Below are positions 1-8,240 of a DNA stretch of 52,473 nucleotides, piece by piece; position 1 is the first letter of the stretch, and the number at the start of each line of letters is the position of its first letter. The position numbers and the translations under genes are program-made. The notes beneath the pieces are model-generated. The model ran no database searches. It saw nothing but the letters and a program-made list of their open reading frames with translations, and was not told where the DNA came from. The stretch is from a virus: positions 1 to 52,473 of IMG/VR virus record IMGVR_UViG_3300009597_000016; one strand, given 5' to 3'.

Positions 1-696
1 CAGTTATTATCCAAGGGAACAACCAACGCGAAAACGATTAAAAACGTGTTGCCCACATTTATACTATACCTTGCGCCTTATCGGACTGCATTAAGTTCGT
101 ACAACGTATGCCCAATGGCCACAAAAGGATGCATCGAAAGTTGTTTGTTTACTGCAGGACGTGGAATATTCAATAATGTAATGAGCGCACGTATCCGCAA
201 GACTAAATTTTTCTTAGAAAATCAACTAGGGTTTTTGGTTCAATTGTCTAACGAGCTTACAAAGATCAATAGCAAAGGTATTAAGACTGCCATAAGGTTA
301 AACGGTACAAGCGATATTGATTTAATTAAGTTGTTAAGGGTAAAATTAAACTTTGATTGCCTAGCCTTGAAACATCTTGTGTTTTATGATTACACCAAAA
401 TACCTAACAAGGTCGAAAACTACAAAGGGCAAAAGTATACTCTAACTTTCTCCAGATCGGAAACCAATTGGTCGGACTGTCTTAACATGCTGAATGCTGG
501 AATAAATGTTAGCGTGTTGTTTGATCACAAAAAACCTTTGCCCAAAGTGTACGAAGGTTTCAAGGTAGTCGACGGCGATAAGTCCGACATAGTAATGATG
601 AAACATAAGGGAGTAATTCTCGGATTACGTGCTAAGGGCAAAGCAAAGAAAGATGCAACCGGTTTTGTAGTAAGGGACTTAAACAAGGTAGCATGA
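1..696 (+). CDS. Gp88-like phage protein, 5' truncated by window edge
   Basis: The reading frame is open from base 1, and the residues before the first possible start (GTG at 46) already look like protein (QLLSKGTTNAKT), so the true start lies outside the window. The sequence resembles the phage Gene product 88 family: a conserved NVCPMAT-x-GC-x-x-x-C cysteine cluster followed by a TAGRG motif near the N terminus. These cysteines suggest metal or Fe-S binding, but the function of the family is unknown to me. It ends with an ATGA overlap with the next gene, so the two are probably translationally coupled. Family recognition is from memory and moderate. Confidence 0.7.
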   Translation, partial: QLLSKGTTNAKTIKNVLPTFILYLAPYRTALSSYNVCPMATKGCIESCLFTAGRGIFNNVMSARIRKTKFFLENQLGFLVQLSNELTKINSKGIKTAIRLNGTSDIDLIKLLRVKLNFDCLALKHLVFYDYTKIPNKVENYKGQKYTLTFSRSETNWSDCLNMLNAGINVSVLFDHKKPLPKVYEGFKVVDGDKSDIVMMKHKGVILGLRAKGKAKKDATGFVVRDLNKVA

Positions 697-908
697 AATT
701 GCACGGACGTAAAAAAGAAGTAATAGTAACTATTGATATTAATACGTACGTGTTATTGATTGATAGTGCAAACAAGGTTGTAAAAATTCAGTATACTGAA
801 CAAACAACCTTAAGGGAATTGCGCGACAAAATTGATCATCTAATAAATGAGCTGGGTTTTGTCCCTGTCAAAATTGTATCTAAGAAAGTAAAACAATTTA
901 AATTTTAA
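693..908 (+). CDS. Hypothetical 71-aa phage protein
   Basis: This short protein starts inside the stop of the Gp88-like gene (ATGA) and ends four bases before the next ATG, which fits a coupled early operon. It is basic, with a beta-rich first half and a helical stretch around residues 33-52. I recognise no family. The coding call rests on tight spacing and on composition matching its neighbours. Confidence 0.6.
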   Translation: MKLHGRKKEVIVTIDINTYVLLIDSANKVVKIQYTEQTTLRELRDKIDHLINELGFVPVKIVSKKVKQFKF

Positions 909-912
909 ACTT

Positions 913-1299
913 ATGAGAAACACAATAAAAGAAATTGAACAATTTTTCGCCCTTGCTATTGAGCAAATAAGAAAGGACGACAACTATGGTATGCCGACTA
1001 CTAAAGAGGAGTGGATAAAATACGTTGACACGTTAGGACTGCAGGTTAATTGGATATTACGTGATAGTGATAAGATACCGTCTAACGATATCGAGATGTG
1101 TAAGGACTTATTTGATACAAGGGATACTGACGGGGTTACGTATTACATGCATCCTGTCAATAACGAGGGTTATGGTAACAAGGTGCACTATGTACAATTC
1201 CCTAGTGGTGAATATCAATGTTTCATTTGTAACGATAGTATTGAAACGTACGACCTTGATGAGCTTAAGGCGTGGATAGATAAGCAAGCCAGTCTATAG
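913..1299 (+). CDS. Hypothetical 128-aa phage protein
   Basis: This is an acidic soluble protein with no signal peptide or membrane segment. It has tryptophans at the predicted start of a helical part and two cysteines near residues 103-106 (CFIC). It is the last gene before a strong terminator, so it closes the left-hand operon. A nested frame at 1061-1279 is a shadow. I do not recognise the family. Confidence 0.65.
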   Translation: MRNTIKEIEQFFALAIEQIRKDDNYGMPTTKEEWIKYVDTLGLQVNWILRDSDKIPSNDIEMCKDLFDTRDTDGVTYYMHPVNNEGYGNKVHYVQFPSGEYQCFICNDSIETYDLDELKAWIDKQASL

Positions 1300-1320
1300 T
1301 ACTTCTACCTTACTACATTC

Positions 1321-1351
1321 AATCCCTGACCTGATAAGTCAGGGATTTTTT
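1321..1351 (+). terminator. Rho-independent terminator of the left operon
   Basis: A perfect 10-bp inverted repeat (AATCCCTGAC at 1321-1330 with GTCAGGGATT at 1338-1347) encloses a 7-nt loop and runs into a T stretch at 1346-1351. It lies 22 bases after the stop of the 128-aa gene and is followed by the start of the non-coding spacer. Confidence 0.9.
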
Positions 1352-1763
1352 GTGCCCAATCCCAGGCACGTTTCCCAAACCAGGAATCAGGTCCAATTCA
1401 GGATATAGGTACCAAATAGGGAAACATATCAGATCTGAGAAAACATATCGAAATCGGGCCATTCATACCAGACCTGTATCGAAGTCTATTCATTGTGTAT
1501 ATCGTACACAATGGAGACTATTATCCCAACTTGAGACACCTTGTTAGATAACTAGTATTATGTTAAGTAGTGCAACGATCATCGCAACACATAGGGGGGT
1601 ATCCTCGCAATCGATTGCACCAGACAAAGGGGGCCGTCGCATCGACCAGAAACCTATTTCATGGTATATAAACGGGCTTACAGCTATTTTTACAGGTAAA
1701 TTTACGTATATATATTATATCGTAGGGCTTAGAAATTGGGAAAAAACGCATATTTTTAGTGCC
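1352..1763. other. Non-coding spacer upstream of terminase
   Basis: No convincing gene is seen in about 410 bases. Two open frames here (1350-1547 and the 5' extension 1560-1763 of the small terminase frame) have low-complexity, non-protein-like translations. The spacer contains a repeated AAACATATC word (about 1422-1450), a perfect inverted repeat at 1491-1513, and an AT-rich run before the terminase start. Its position between a terminator and the terminase genes makes it a candidate for a late promoter or a packaging site, but no canonical promoter was found. Confidence 0.6.
1491..1513. repeat. Perfect 9-bp inverted repeat
   Basis: CATTGTGTA (1491-1499) and TACACAATG (1505-1513) are exact complements separated by TATCG. 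There is no T run after it, so it does not look like a terminator. An operator or a packaging-related site upstream of the terminase genes are the reasonable alternatives. Confidence 0.7.
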
Positions 1764-2144
1764 ATGGAGAAGAAAGAATGGGTTCCTGTAGAGGTTGTAG
1801 ACCCTGAAACGGGGGAGACTCACATAGAAGAGCGGCTTTATAACAAGAATGGCTACCTGACTAAACCCCCGAAGGGTGTCCCGCAGAATCGCGGTGCAGG
1901 CCGTAAGAAGAAGATCCCCGAGCTGGATACCTTGCTTGCTGACATTCTGGGTCAGAAGGACAAGTCAGGTAACACCGCTGCCATGCTGATCCTGGCGGCC
2001 ATCCGCAAGAAGGCACTGGCAGGCGATGTCCGGGCAGCTGAAGTGCTGATGGACCGTGCCTGGGGTAAAGCACGGCAGGAGATTAACGTGAATAAGACCG
2101 AGCGTCAGTTTATCCTCATCGGAGAACAGAAGATCGAATTTTAA
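1764..2144 (+). CDS. Putative small terminase subunit (DUF5681-like)
   Basis: The frame is open from 1560, but the first 68 codons read like non-coding sequence; the ATG at 1764 gives a sensible 126-aa protein. The middle (NRGAGRKKK, then a helical KALAGDVRAAEVLMDRAWGK region) resembles the DUF5681 type of phage protein. It lies directly upstream of the large terminase, where the DNA-recognition small subunit is expected. It is basic and predicted helical. The terminase role is inferred from context and family resemblance. Confidence 0.65.
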   Translation: MEKKEWVPVEVVDPETGETHIEERLYNKNGYLTKPPKGVPQNRGAGRKKKIPELDTLLADILGQKDKSGNTAAMLILAAIRKKALAGDVRAAEVLMDRAWGKARQEINVNKTERQFILIGEQKIEF

Positions 2145-2167
2145 CTCTCGTGGCATCCCCCTGAAAC

Positions 2168-2371
2168 ATGGCTAACCTCTTCACTCCCGCTGCGCGGGTT
2201 CGTCCCACAAAACTCCCAACGATTAAGATGGGACATAATAGCACTACGTTCATTGATGTTGACATGTCAAAAGGAAAATGGACTAAGATAAGAACCATTG
2301 ATGGTGACCAGGAGACTGTTGTTAAGAATACTCTGTGGTATAGAATTAAACGTTTTTTTCATCGTGGCTAA
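2168..2371 (+). CDS. Small hypothetical protein between terminase genes
   Basis: A 67-aa basic protein fills the gap between the small and large terminase genes and overlaps the preferred GTG start of the large subunit by 8 bases. An internal ATG at 2228 would give a 47-aa version starting MGHNSTTF. The C terminus is strongly basic (RIKRFFHRG). No family was recognised. The coding call depends on position and gap length. Confidence 0.45.
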   Translation: MANLFTPAARVRPTKLPTIKMGHNSTTFIDVDMSKGKWTKIRTIDGDQETVVKNTLWYRIKRFFHRG

Positions 2372-3689
2372 AGTCTTTGAACCGTTCCCCAAGCAAGAGG
2401 AGTTCATACAGGCGGTACTCTCTGGCAAATATTCATTATTATGCTACGGAGGGGCTATGGGAGGAGGCAAGTCCTATGTGTGCTTGATGACCTTGATTCT
2501 CCTCGCTAAGATCTACCCTAAGAGCAAATGGTGCGTCATAAGAGAATCCTTACCAACAATAAAAAAAACCACCCTCGAAACATTCAACAAGCTGGTCCCC
2601 CAGAGTTTCGTTACGACATATAATCAGCAGGAATTTACTTACACCTTCAACAATGGATCACAAATATTCTTCATGGCCGAGGACTTCCGTAACGACAAGG
2701 ACTTCGACAGATTCAAGGGCCTCGAGGTTAATGGCTTCTTACTCGAGCAGATCGAAGAACTCCAGGAAGAACTCCTCAGTGTTTGCTTCGTTCGTGCAGG
2801 AAGGCATAATATTGAGAAGATGCCGCCACGTCCTCTCATCTTGTGCAACGTTAACCCTACACTGGCATGGCCCAAGCAGAAGATTTACGATCGACACAGG
2901 GAAAACAATCTACCGCCGGATTGGTATTATCAACCAGCGCGAATCATGGATAACCCCGTACTGTACAACGATGTCCAGTACATGCACAACGTGACAGCAC
3001 ACTTGGACGATCTCACAAGACGTCGATTAATCGAAGGAGACTGGTCTGCATTCGCCATTGACAAACCTTACTTATACAATTTTTCATTAGACCGTCATGT
3101 AAAAAAGGCGTTTACGCCTAACCCTTACATTCCAATAATGATATCCTTCGACTTCAACGTAGAACCGATGACCGCTATCATCGGGCAGAAGTTAGATGGG
3201 AGGACCGGATACATCTTTGACGAGATGGAGATCTCCACTGGCTCAACGGAGGAGATGTGTAACCTGATCGTAGCGAAGTACAAGGATTGGATCTACAATG
3301 ACAATGCGCACATCACTGGTGACGCGACTGGACGTAACAGACAGGCGCTACTGGAAGGGAACCTCAATCATTACAGAGTGATCAAGGAGACGCTGGAGTT
3401 GCGTGACTCAGCATTGAAGGTTCCACTACAGAACCCAGCCCACAAGGATTCAAGGGTGTTGGGTAATTCTCTCCTGCAACATGCGAATTACTTCATCACC
3501 GAGAATTGCAGACGGACCATCAACGATTGTATCTACGCCGAGGTGAATGATATAGGGGAGCTGATCAAGACCAAGCAGGCGGGGAGGCACTTCTTCGATA
3601 ACTATCGGTACATGTACCACGCGTGGTATCCTGACTTCATTAGTAAGCCGTGGAAGTATGCACCTGAACAATTTGAATCGGCAGCATGA
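2364..3689 (+). CDS. terL: Terminase large subunit
   Basis: This is the DNA-packaging motor: an N-terminal ATPase and a C-terminal RNase H-like nuclease. The Walker A loop GGAMGGGKS is at residues 29-37 and a probable Walker B (NGFLLEQIEEL) follows. Nuclease acidic residues are seen in MISFDFN (D263), GDATGRNR (D320) and FFDNYRY (D412). I chose the GTG at 2364 (441 aa) because the residues after it (AKVFEPFPKQEEF) begin as terminases do, while the upstream extension to 2298 does not. The length is normal for the family. It overlaps the next gene by 4 bases. Confidence 0.92.
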   Translation: MAKVFEPFPKQEEFIQAVLSGKYSLLCYGGAMGGGKSYVCLMTLILLAKIYPKSKWCVIRESLPTIKKTTLETFNKLVPQSFVTTYNQQEFTYTFNNGSQIFFMAEDFRNDKDFDRFKGLEVNGFLLEQIEELQEELLSVCFVRAGRHNIEKMPPRPLILCNVNPTLAWPKQKIYDRHRENNLPPDWYYQPARIMDNPVLYNDVQYMHNVTAHLDDLTRRRLIEGDWSAFAIDKPYLYNFSLDRHVKKAFTPNPYIPIMISFDFNVEPMTAIIGQKLDGRTGYIFDEMEISTGSTEEMCNLIVAKYKDWIYNDNAHITGDATGRNRQALLEGNLNHYRVIKETLELRDSALKVPLQNPAHKDSRVLGNSLLQHANYFITENCRRTINDCIYAEVNDIGELIKTKQAGRHFFDNYRYMYHAWYPDFISKPWKYAPEQFESAA

Positions 3690-4252
3690 TCTTCACCATC
3701 GTAGGCTGCGGAGACAGCGCGAAATCATGGACACCCATCGGCACGAGTATCGGATCCAACGACTGCGAGAAGTGGGGAAGAGGAGTCGATCATCTTATAT
3801 TAGCAAATCACCCAGGTAAATTTAAGAATGGAAGACTCAACATCATCAAACGAACGAAAGCGCAAGTTCATACTACATCACGCAGGCTCTGGCAACAAAA
3901 CCTCCCATGTTGTTTGCAGCTTAATCGAGTGGTGTCGTTTAACACACGTTTGCTCAACGGGTTTATCTACACCTCCTCCACAACTCCCATCATGTGCATG
4001 TCGCTGGCGATCCGTATGGGCGCGACTGAGTTGATACTATGGGGAGTAGATATGCTGAATCATCATGCGTACTATCAGGGGAGCAAGTTGGGTAACCGCG
4101 AGATCGGCGTGTATCATAAGTTCTTCCAGGCATGTACAGCGAAAGGAATTAAAGTCTATCTTGGCGCACATGGAACCGCATTCGACAAAACACTACCGCT
4201 ATGGACTACTGTACCATCACTCCCACTCGAGATGACAGACCCCAGTTCCTAG
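3686..4252 (+). CDS. Sialyltransferase/MptE-fold-like protein
   Basis: A Rossmann-like N terminus (IFTIVGCGDSA at the start, IGSNDCEKWG after it) and a later TTPIMCMSLAIRMGATELIL-like strand-helix-strand followed by GVDM resemble the DUF115/MptE and CstII-type sialyltransferase fold, in which a nucleotide-sugar or pterin substrate binds. It opens the glycan-enzyme cluster, coupled to the terminase stop (ATGA). Its last 52 bases overlap the next gene in another frame. The specific reaction cannot be told from sequence. Confidence 0.5.
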   Translation: MIFTIVGCGDSAKSWTPIGTSIGSNDCEKWGRGVDHLILANHPGKFKNGRLNIIKRTKAQVHTTSRRLWQQNLPCCLQLNRVVSFNTRLLNGFIYTSSTTPIMCMSLAIRMGATELILWGVDMLNHHAYYQGSKLGNREIGVYHKFFQACTAKGIKVYLGAHGTAFDKTLPLWTTVPSLPLEMTDPSS

Positions 4253-4827
4253 CGTTCTGTAAACATCAGCTTGATCGAATGAGTGAGGGCAGACCTAACT
4301 TCATTGTCGATTATAAGCCGCGAGGTACATTCCCGGATCTGGTCCCACGCATACAGGTTGGTATTGAACTAGCCAAGGAAGCTGGATGCGAATATATTTT
4401 CATTGTGGAAAACGATGACTATTATCCGATCGATTATCTTAGGACCAAAGTGTTAGACTTCGATTTCTGGGGATGTGAAACCACAACGTATTACAATTTA
4501 AAAACAAGATCGTATGCAAGATACCCGCATAAGAATAGATCTTCACTCTTCTGCACTGGATTTAAGGTGGAAGCTATGCAGGACTTTCATTGGCCTAGCG
4601 ATACATCGGTTTTTCTTGATCTGGAGATCTGGGACTATGCAGTCAGGAAGAGGAAGCGTATCTCGCTGGACCAGCATAACCCGTGCCTTGGCATTAAGCA
4701 TGGCATTGGTATGTGTGGTGGTCGTGGTCACAAGTGGGATATGGTTCACAAGGACAAGGATCTCTCCTACCTCAAGAATACCGTAGATGAAGATGCATTT
4801 GAATTTTATAAAAGTTTGCAACTATGA
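4201..4827 (+). CDS. Glycosyltransferase-like protein (GT-A fold)
   Basis: The protein begins MDYCTITPTRDDR, the first strand and loop typical of GT-A enzymes, and has an acidic metal-site-like motif VENDDYY near residues 72-78. The later FLDLEIWDYA and HGIGMCGGRGH segments are compatible with the acceptor half. It would transfer a sugar from a nucleotide-sugar donor. The 52-base overlap with the previous gene is unusually long but both frames read well. Confidence 0.6.
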   Translation: MDYCTITPTRDDRPQFLAFCKHQLDRMSEGRPNFIVDYKPRGTFPDLVPRIQVGIELAKEAGCEYIFIVENDDYYPIDYLRTKVLDFDFWGCETTTYYNLKTRSYARYPHKNRSSLFCTGFKVEAMQDFHWPSDTSVFLDLEIWDYAVRKRKRISLDQHNPCLGIKHGIGMCGGRGHKWDMVHKDKDLSYLKNTVDEDAFEFYKSLQL

Positions 4828-5018
4828 ATATCACCGTGGACTATTCCAAACACATGATCAATGCCGCTGAACACAAGATCATGGATATACTCAATGACCT
4901 GGAGAAAGACATTGGAATGAGTGTCATCAACATCCGGTATCAGGTGATCAAGGAAGAGGGGTTCGGTGTCAAGCCGATTGAGACATTGATAGACCTGAAG
5001 ATCGTAGTGGAGCTATGA
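4824..5018 (+). CDS. Hypothetical 64-aa protein in the glycosyltransferase cluster
   Basis: A small predicted alpha/beta protein coupled on both sides by ATGA overlaps (4824-4827 and 5015-5018). It has no membrane segment or recognisable motif. Its coupling suggests co-expression in fixed ratio with the flanking glycosyltransferases. Confidence 0.6.
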   Translation: MNITVDYSKHMINAAEHKIMDILNDLEKDIGMSVINIRYQVIKEEGFGVKPIETLIDLKIVVEL

Positions 5019-5731
5019 AGATCAGTATTCTCCATCCCTCAAGAGGAAGATCCGAACAGGCGTTCCTGGCTATGTGTAACTTCACGGATATGATGTCGCA
5101 CACTATTGACTATGAGTATATCCTCTCCGTTGATACCGATGATAAGAGTCCGTATACCTTCATCGATGTGGGGTTCGGTGAACGGTACAAGAAGATCATC
5201 AACGACAATCATAACGTAGTACAGGCAGCCAACGCTGCTGCTGAGATAGCCACTGGTGATATATTGATCTTAATATCTGATGACTTCACGGCGCATAGGC
5301 ACTGGGATATAACCATCACCCAGGCATTGGAAGGTAAGAGTGGTATACTCAAGACCTATGACGGGGTGCAACGCTGGATTGTTACCTTGCCTATAATGAC
5401 GGGGGATTACTACGATGAGCAGGGACACATCTACTATCCCAAGTTCGAACATATGTTCTGCGATACCGACCAAACGCATAAGGCCGACCTTGAAAAAAAA
5501 TTAATAATAAGAAATGATATCGTCTTTCTCCACCATCATTATTCAACCGAAGGAGGCTGGCCCAAGGATGCCATCAGCAGGAAGGCTGATCTCACCTGGA
5601 AGCAGGGTGAGGCCGTGTACCTACAGCGTTGTATGAATAGGTTCGGACTTGGGGATATAGACATATACGACCTATCACCGGAAGCCAAGAAGGCAGGACA
5701 TGTAGCGTGGTTAAAGAAGAAGTTACGATGA
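5015..5731 (+). CDS. Family 2-like glycosyltransferase
   Basis: The N terminus KISILHPSRGR and the acidic SVDTDD motif (about residues 39-44), followed by ATGDILILISDDF, match the nucleotide-sugar-binding half of GT2 enzymes. A second acidic patch (FCDTD) and a WPKDA segment lie in the C-terminal half. The likely role is sugar transfer to a virion or cell-surface glycan; donor and acceptor are unknown. It is coupled to its neighbours by 4-base overlaps. Confidence 0.75.
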   Translation: MKISILHPSRGRSEQAFLAMCNFTDMMSHTIDYEYILSVDTDDKSPYTFIDVGFGERYKKIINDNHNVVQAANAAAEIATGDILILISDDFTAHRHWDITITQALEGKSGILKTYDGVQRWIVTLPIMTGDYYDEQGHIYYPKFEHMFCDTDQTHKADLEKKLIIRNDIVFLHHHYSTEGGWPKDAISRKADLTWKQGEAVYLQRCMNRFGLGDIDIYDLSPEAKKAGHVAWLKKKLR

Positions 5732-6300
5732 AGCTCTCTGTTCTCATCGCTACTACTGTTGATCGCCGCGAGATGTTCGGTAAGCTCATGGAAGAGTTCG
5801 CCACACAGGCCACCGATGAAGTTCAGATCTTATTCGAAGAGGATGACAAGAAGATGTCCATTGGTCGTAAGCGACAGCTACTCCTTGAACGCGCTGAAGG
5901 CGATTATATCGTATATTTCGATTCGGATGATTTCCCTTACCCTAACTATTTGTCAGAGATCCTCACAGCGCTGGATAGTGGTCCAGACTGTGTGGGGTTT
6001 CTGATACATATGACAACCAATGGGAAGCACCCACAAGTATGCTGTCATTCACTCAGGTTCAAGGCCTGGGCCAAACATGTACATGGTTATGATTATGTAC
6101 GAGGTGTGACACACTTCAATCCAGTTAGACGGGAGCTTGCGTTAAAGATTGGGTTTCCTGATCTTCGGTTCGGGGAAGACAAGATCTACAGTGATCGTAT
6201 CACCAGGATCTGCCGGAAGGAAGTATTCATTAACAAGAAGCTGTTTCATTACAGATATACCAATGCAGTCCCACATCGTCAAAAATACGGAATCAAATGA
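5728..6300 (+). CDS. Family 2 glycosyltransferase
   Basis: The classical GT2 signature is present: LSVLIATTVDRREMF at the N terminus, then IGRKRQLLLERAEGDYIVYF and the metal-binding DSDD (about residues 70-85). I chose the ATG at 5728, which overlaps the previous stop as ATGA, over a GTG seven codons upstream. The 190-aa length covers just the catalytic domain. A conserved GEDKIYSDRI element resembles the GT2 ED motif that holds the catalytic base. Confidence 0.8.
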   Translation: MKLSVLIATTVDRREMFGKLMEEFATQATDEVQILFEEDDKKMSIGRKRQLLLERAEGDYIVYFDSDDFPYPNYLSEILTALDSGPDCVGFLIHMTTNGKHPQVCCHSLRFKAWAKHVHGYDYVRGVTHFNPVRRELALKIGFPDLRFGEDKIYSDRITRICRKEVFINKKLFHYRYTNAVPHRQKYGIK

Positions 6301-6998
6301 ACGCAGCTATAGTCGCATTAATCAGAGGATATAAAGATCAGGATGGGTACAAGACGCTCATTAACCGTAATACAGCGGTTGAACGGTTTTTCGGCGATAA
6401 GTATCCCCTGGTCTTCTTCCACGAAGGCAACATCAAGCAGCGGGATCAGTTGCATATCAAAGGGCAAACACCCACGCTGAACATGTCCTTCGTGGATATC
6501 TCTGATCGCTGGACCGGAGGCTATGAAGGGATGTGCAGATTCTATGCATATGACTTATGGGAGGTATGCCAGTACTACGAATACATCATGCGCATTGACG
6601 AAGATTGTATCCTGCTGGAGCGGGATCGGGATCCGTTTGATAACATCGGTGGTAACGTATACCTGAAGTCGGTCTTCTTCGCCGAGAGTCATAGCGAAAC
6701 CAATGCCACGCTGCCGCAGGAGATTGAACGTATCACCGGCAGGGAGAAGGCTACCTTCTACAACGACAAGTTCGTGTACACTAATGTCAGCCTGAGCAGT
6801 GTTAAGTTCTGGCGGGAGGGAGAAGTAGCCGATGTACTCCAGCTCCTAGCTAAGTCCAAAGAACAGCGCAGGAACAGATGGGGTGACCTTCCGATGTTAG
6901 GATCGCTGTTGAACATCTACGCACCGGATAGGATCGGTACATTGACGGGAATCAGGTACGCTCATATGTCACATGCTAACGTCATTACCTGTGAGTAG
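6297..6998 (+). CDS. GT15-like (mannosyltransferase-type) glycosyltransferase
   Basis: The protein resembles the Ktr/Mnt1 group of alpha-mannosyltransferases: an N-terminal block with DGYKTLINRNTAVERFFGDK, a central YIMRIDEDCIL (metal-site aspartates about residues 100-102), and a C-terminal RWGDLPMLGSL similar to the RWGD-P-H element of GT15. GT15 is best known from fungi, so a phage homologue is noteworthy, but related short forms exist in viruses and bacteria as far as I recall. Family assignment is by motif only. Confidence 0.6.
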   Translation: MNAAIVALIRGYKDQDGYKTLINRNTAVERFFGDKYPLVFFHEGNIKQRDQLHIKGQTPTLNMSFVDISDRWTGGYEGMCRFYAYDLWEVCQYYEYIMRIDEDCILLERDRDPFDNIGGNVYLKSVFFAESHSETNATLPQEIERITGREKATFYNDKFVYTNVSLSSVKFWREGEVADVLQLLAKSKEQRRNRWGDLPMLGSLLNIYAPDRIGTLTGIRYAHMSHANVITCE

Positions 6999-7659
6999 CT
7001 GGATTGATGAGATAGGGAACCAGCATTATAAGAAGTACAGCCAGTACGGGGAAGAAGGCTATCTCAAATTCATACTAAAGAACATTGGAACAACCAATCG
7101 CTTCCTCGTTGACATCGGAGCAAGCGATGGGAAGTACCTGTCGAACACGAAGATCTTCAGGGATGCAGGATGGGAATCAGTACTCATCGATGGCCGGAAG
7201 TTTCCAGGTGTAGTACAGAGCTACGTGACCGTTGAGAATATACTTAAGACATTGAATCTATATGGTGTACCTAAAGAATTCGATCTCCTCTCCATCGATA
7301 TTGATGGCAACGACTACTGGGTACTTAGTAAGTTACTCACTGAGTTCAGACCCAGACTCATCATATCTGAATATAACTCTGAATTTACCGACTCAAGGAC
7401 CATCGAGTACGATCCTACATTTTACTTTCGGGGAACCGACTATTATGGATATACGTTTGCGGCTGGACTTAAATTGGCAGAGCGAACAGGGTACAAAGTG
7501 ATCTTTCAGAATGCGCATTTGAATATGTATTACCTTCGCAATGACATAGCAGCTGGTGCATCGATAGAAGCTCCCAAGAAGGAGCATCTGTGGTGGCGCT
7601 TGAATGATGGACCGTATAAGAATAAAACCGATAATAGACTGGAATGGGTTCACGTATAA
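6973..7659 (+). CDS. FkbM-like SAM-dependent methyltransferase
   Basis: The YSQYGEEGYL opening followed by LVDIGASDG (SAM-binding motif I) and a later LLSIDIDGNDYW match the FkbM-like methyltransferase group that modifies sugars or polyketides. The ATG at 6973 gives 228 aa with a 26-base overlap; a GTG at 6991 (8-base overlap) is also possible and gives a more typical N terminus. In this cluster it probably O-methylates a transferred sugar. Confidence 0.7.
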   Translation: MLTSLPVSSWIDEIGNQHYKKYSQYGEEGYLKFILKNIGTTNRFLVDIGASDGKYLSNTKIFRDAGWESVLIDGRKFPGVVQSYVTVENILKTLNLYGVPKEFDLLSIDIDGNDYWVLSKLLTEFRPRLIISEYNSEFTDSRTIEYDPTFYFRGTDYYGYTFAAGLKLAERTGYKVIFQNAHLNMYYLRNDIAAGASIEAPKKEHLWWRLNDGPYKNKTDNRLEWVHV

Positions 7660-8240
7660 TGGAGAGGGCGTATGAGGCCCGTAACTTAAGCGGGTTTGAA
7701 GGTGATACTATCATGGCCGATAAGATCAGGGAGCTGATCAAGTTCCATGCTATCGATCTGGTGATAGAATGCGGTACGTATCTCGGAGGTACTACACGCA
7801 GATTAGCCATGATGTGTAAGGAGGTAGCGACCATAGAGGTAAACCCGGATCATTACGGCAGAGCGAGGGCACTGCTTGAACCCTGCAAGAACACGGAGAT
7901 CTTCTGCGGATCAACGGTGGATATCCTGCCCATGCTACTGGATATCTATAAGGATCGTAATATGCTGCTGTTCATCGACAGCCATTGGGAAGAGCATAAT
8001 CCACTGCTGGAAGAATTAGAAATCATTCACAGGGTAGGCATCAAACCTGTGATTGCCATACATGATTTTAAAGTACCTGACCATCCCGAACTCGGTTACG
8101 ATATTTACAAAGACATTGTCTACGAGTGGGGGTGGATCAGGGAAGCCATTGAGCGTATCTATGGCAAAGATTATCGTATAGAATATAACTCCAAGGCTAC
8201 TGGTGCAATGAGGGGAATCATTTACATATGCGCCTTGTAA
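7659..8240 (+). CDS. Class I SAM-dependent methyltransferase
   Basis: The protein has motif I in VIECGTYLGGTTRRLA (about residues 35-50), an acidic strand ATIEVNP and an LLFIDSHWEEH strand, as in the Methyltransf_24/cephalosporin hydroxylase-like group. The ATG at 7659 overlaps the previous stop (TAATG) and is preferred over the ATG five codons upstream. It sits among glycosyltransferases, so a sugar is the likely substrate. The exact acceptor is unknown. Confidence 0.7.
   Translation: MERAYEARNLSGFEGDTIMADKIRELIKFHAIDLVIECGTYLGGTTRRLAMMCKEVATIEVNPDHYGRARALLEPCKNTEIFCGSTVDILPMLLDIYKDRNMLLFIDSHWEEHNPLLEELEIIHRVGIKPVIAIHDFKVPDHPELGYDIYKDIVYEWGWIREAIERIYGKDYRIEYNSKATGAMRGIIYICAL

Noticed and set aside
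1350-1547. 65-codon frame after the first terminator
   Set aside because: The translation is Arg/Pro-rich without structure and covers an inverted repeat; no coupling or leader.
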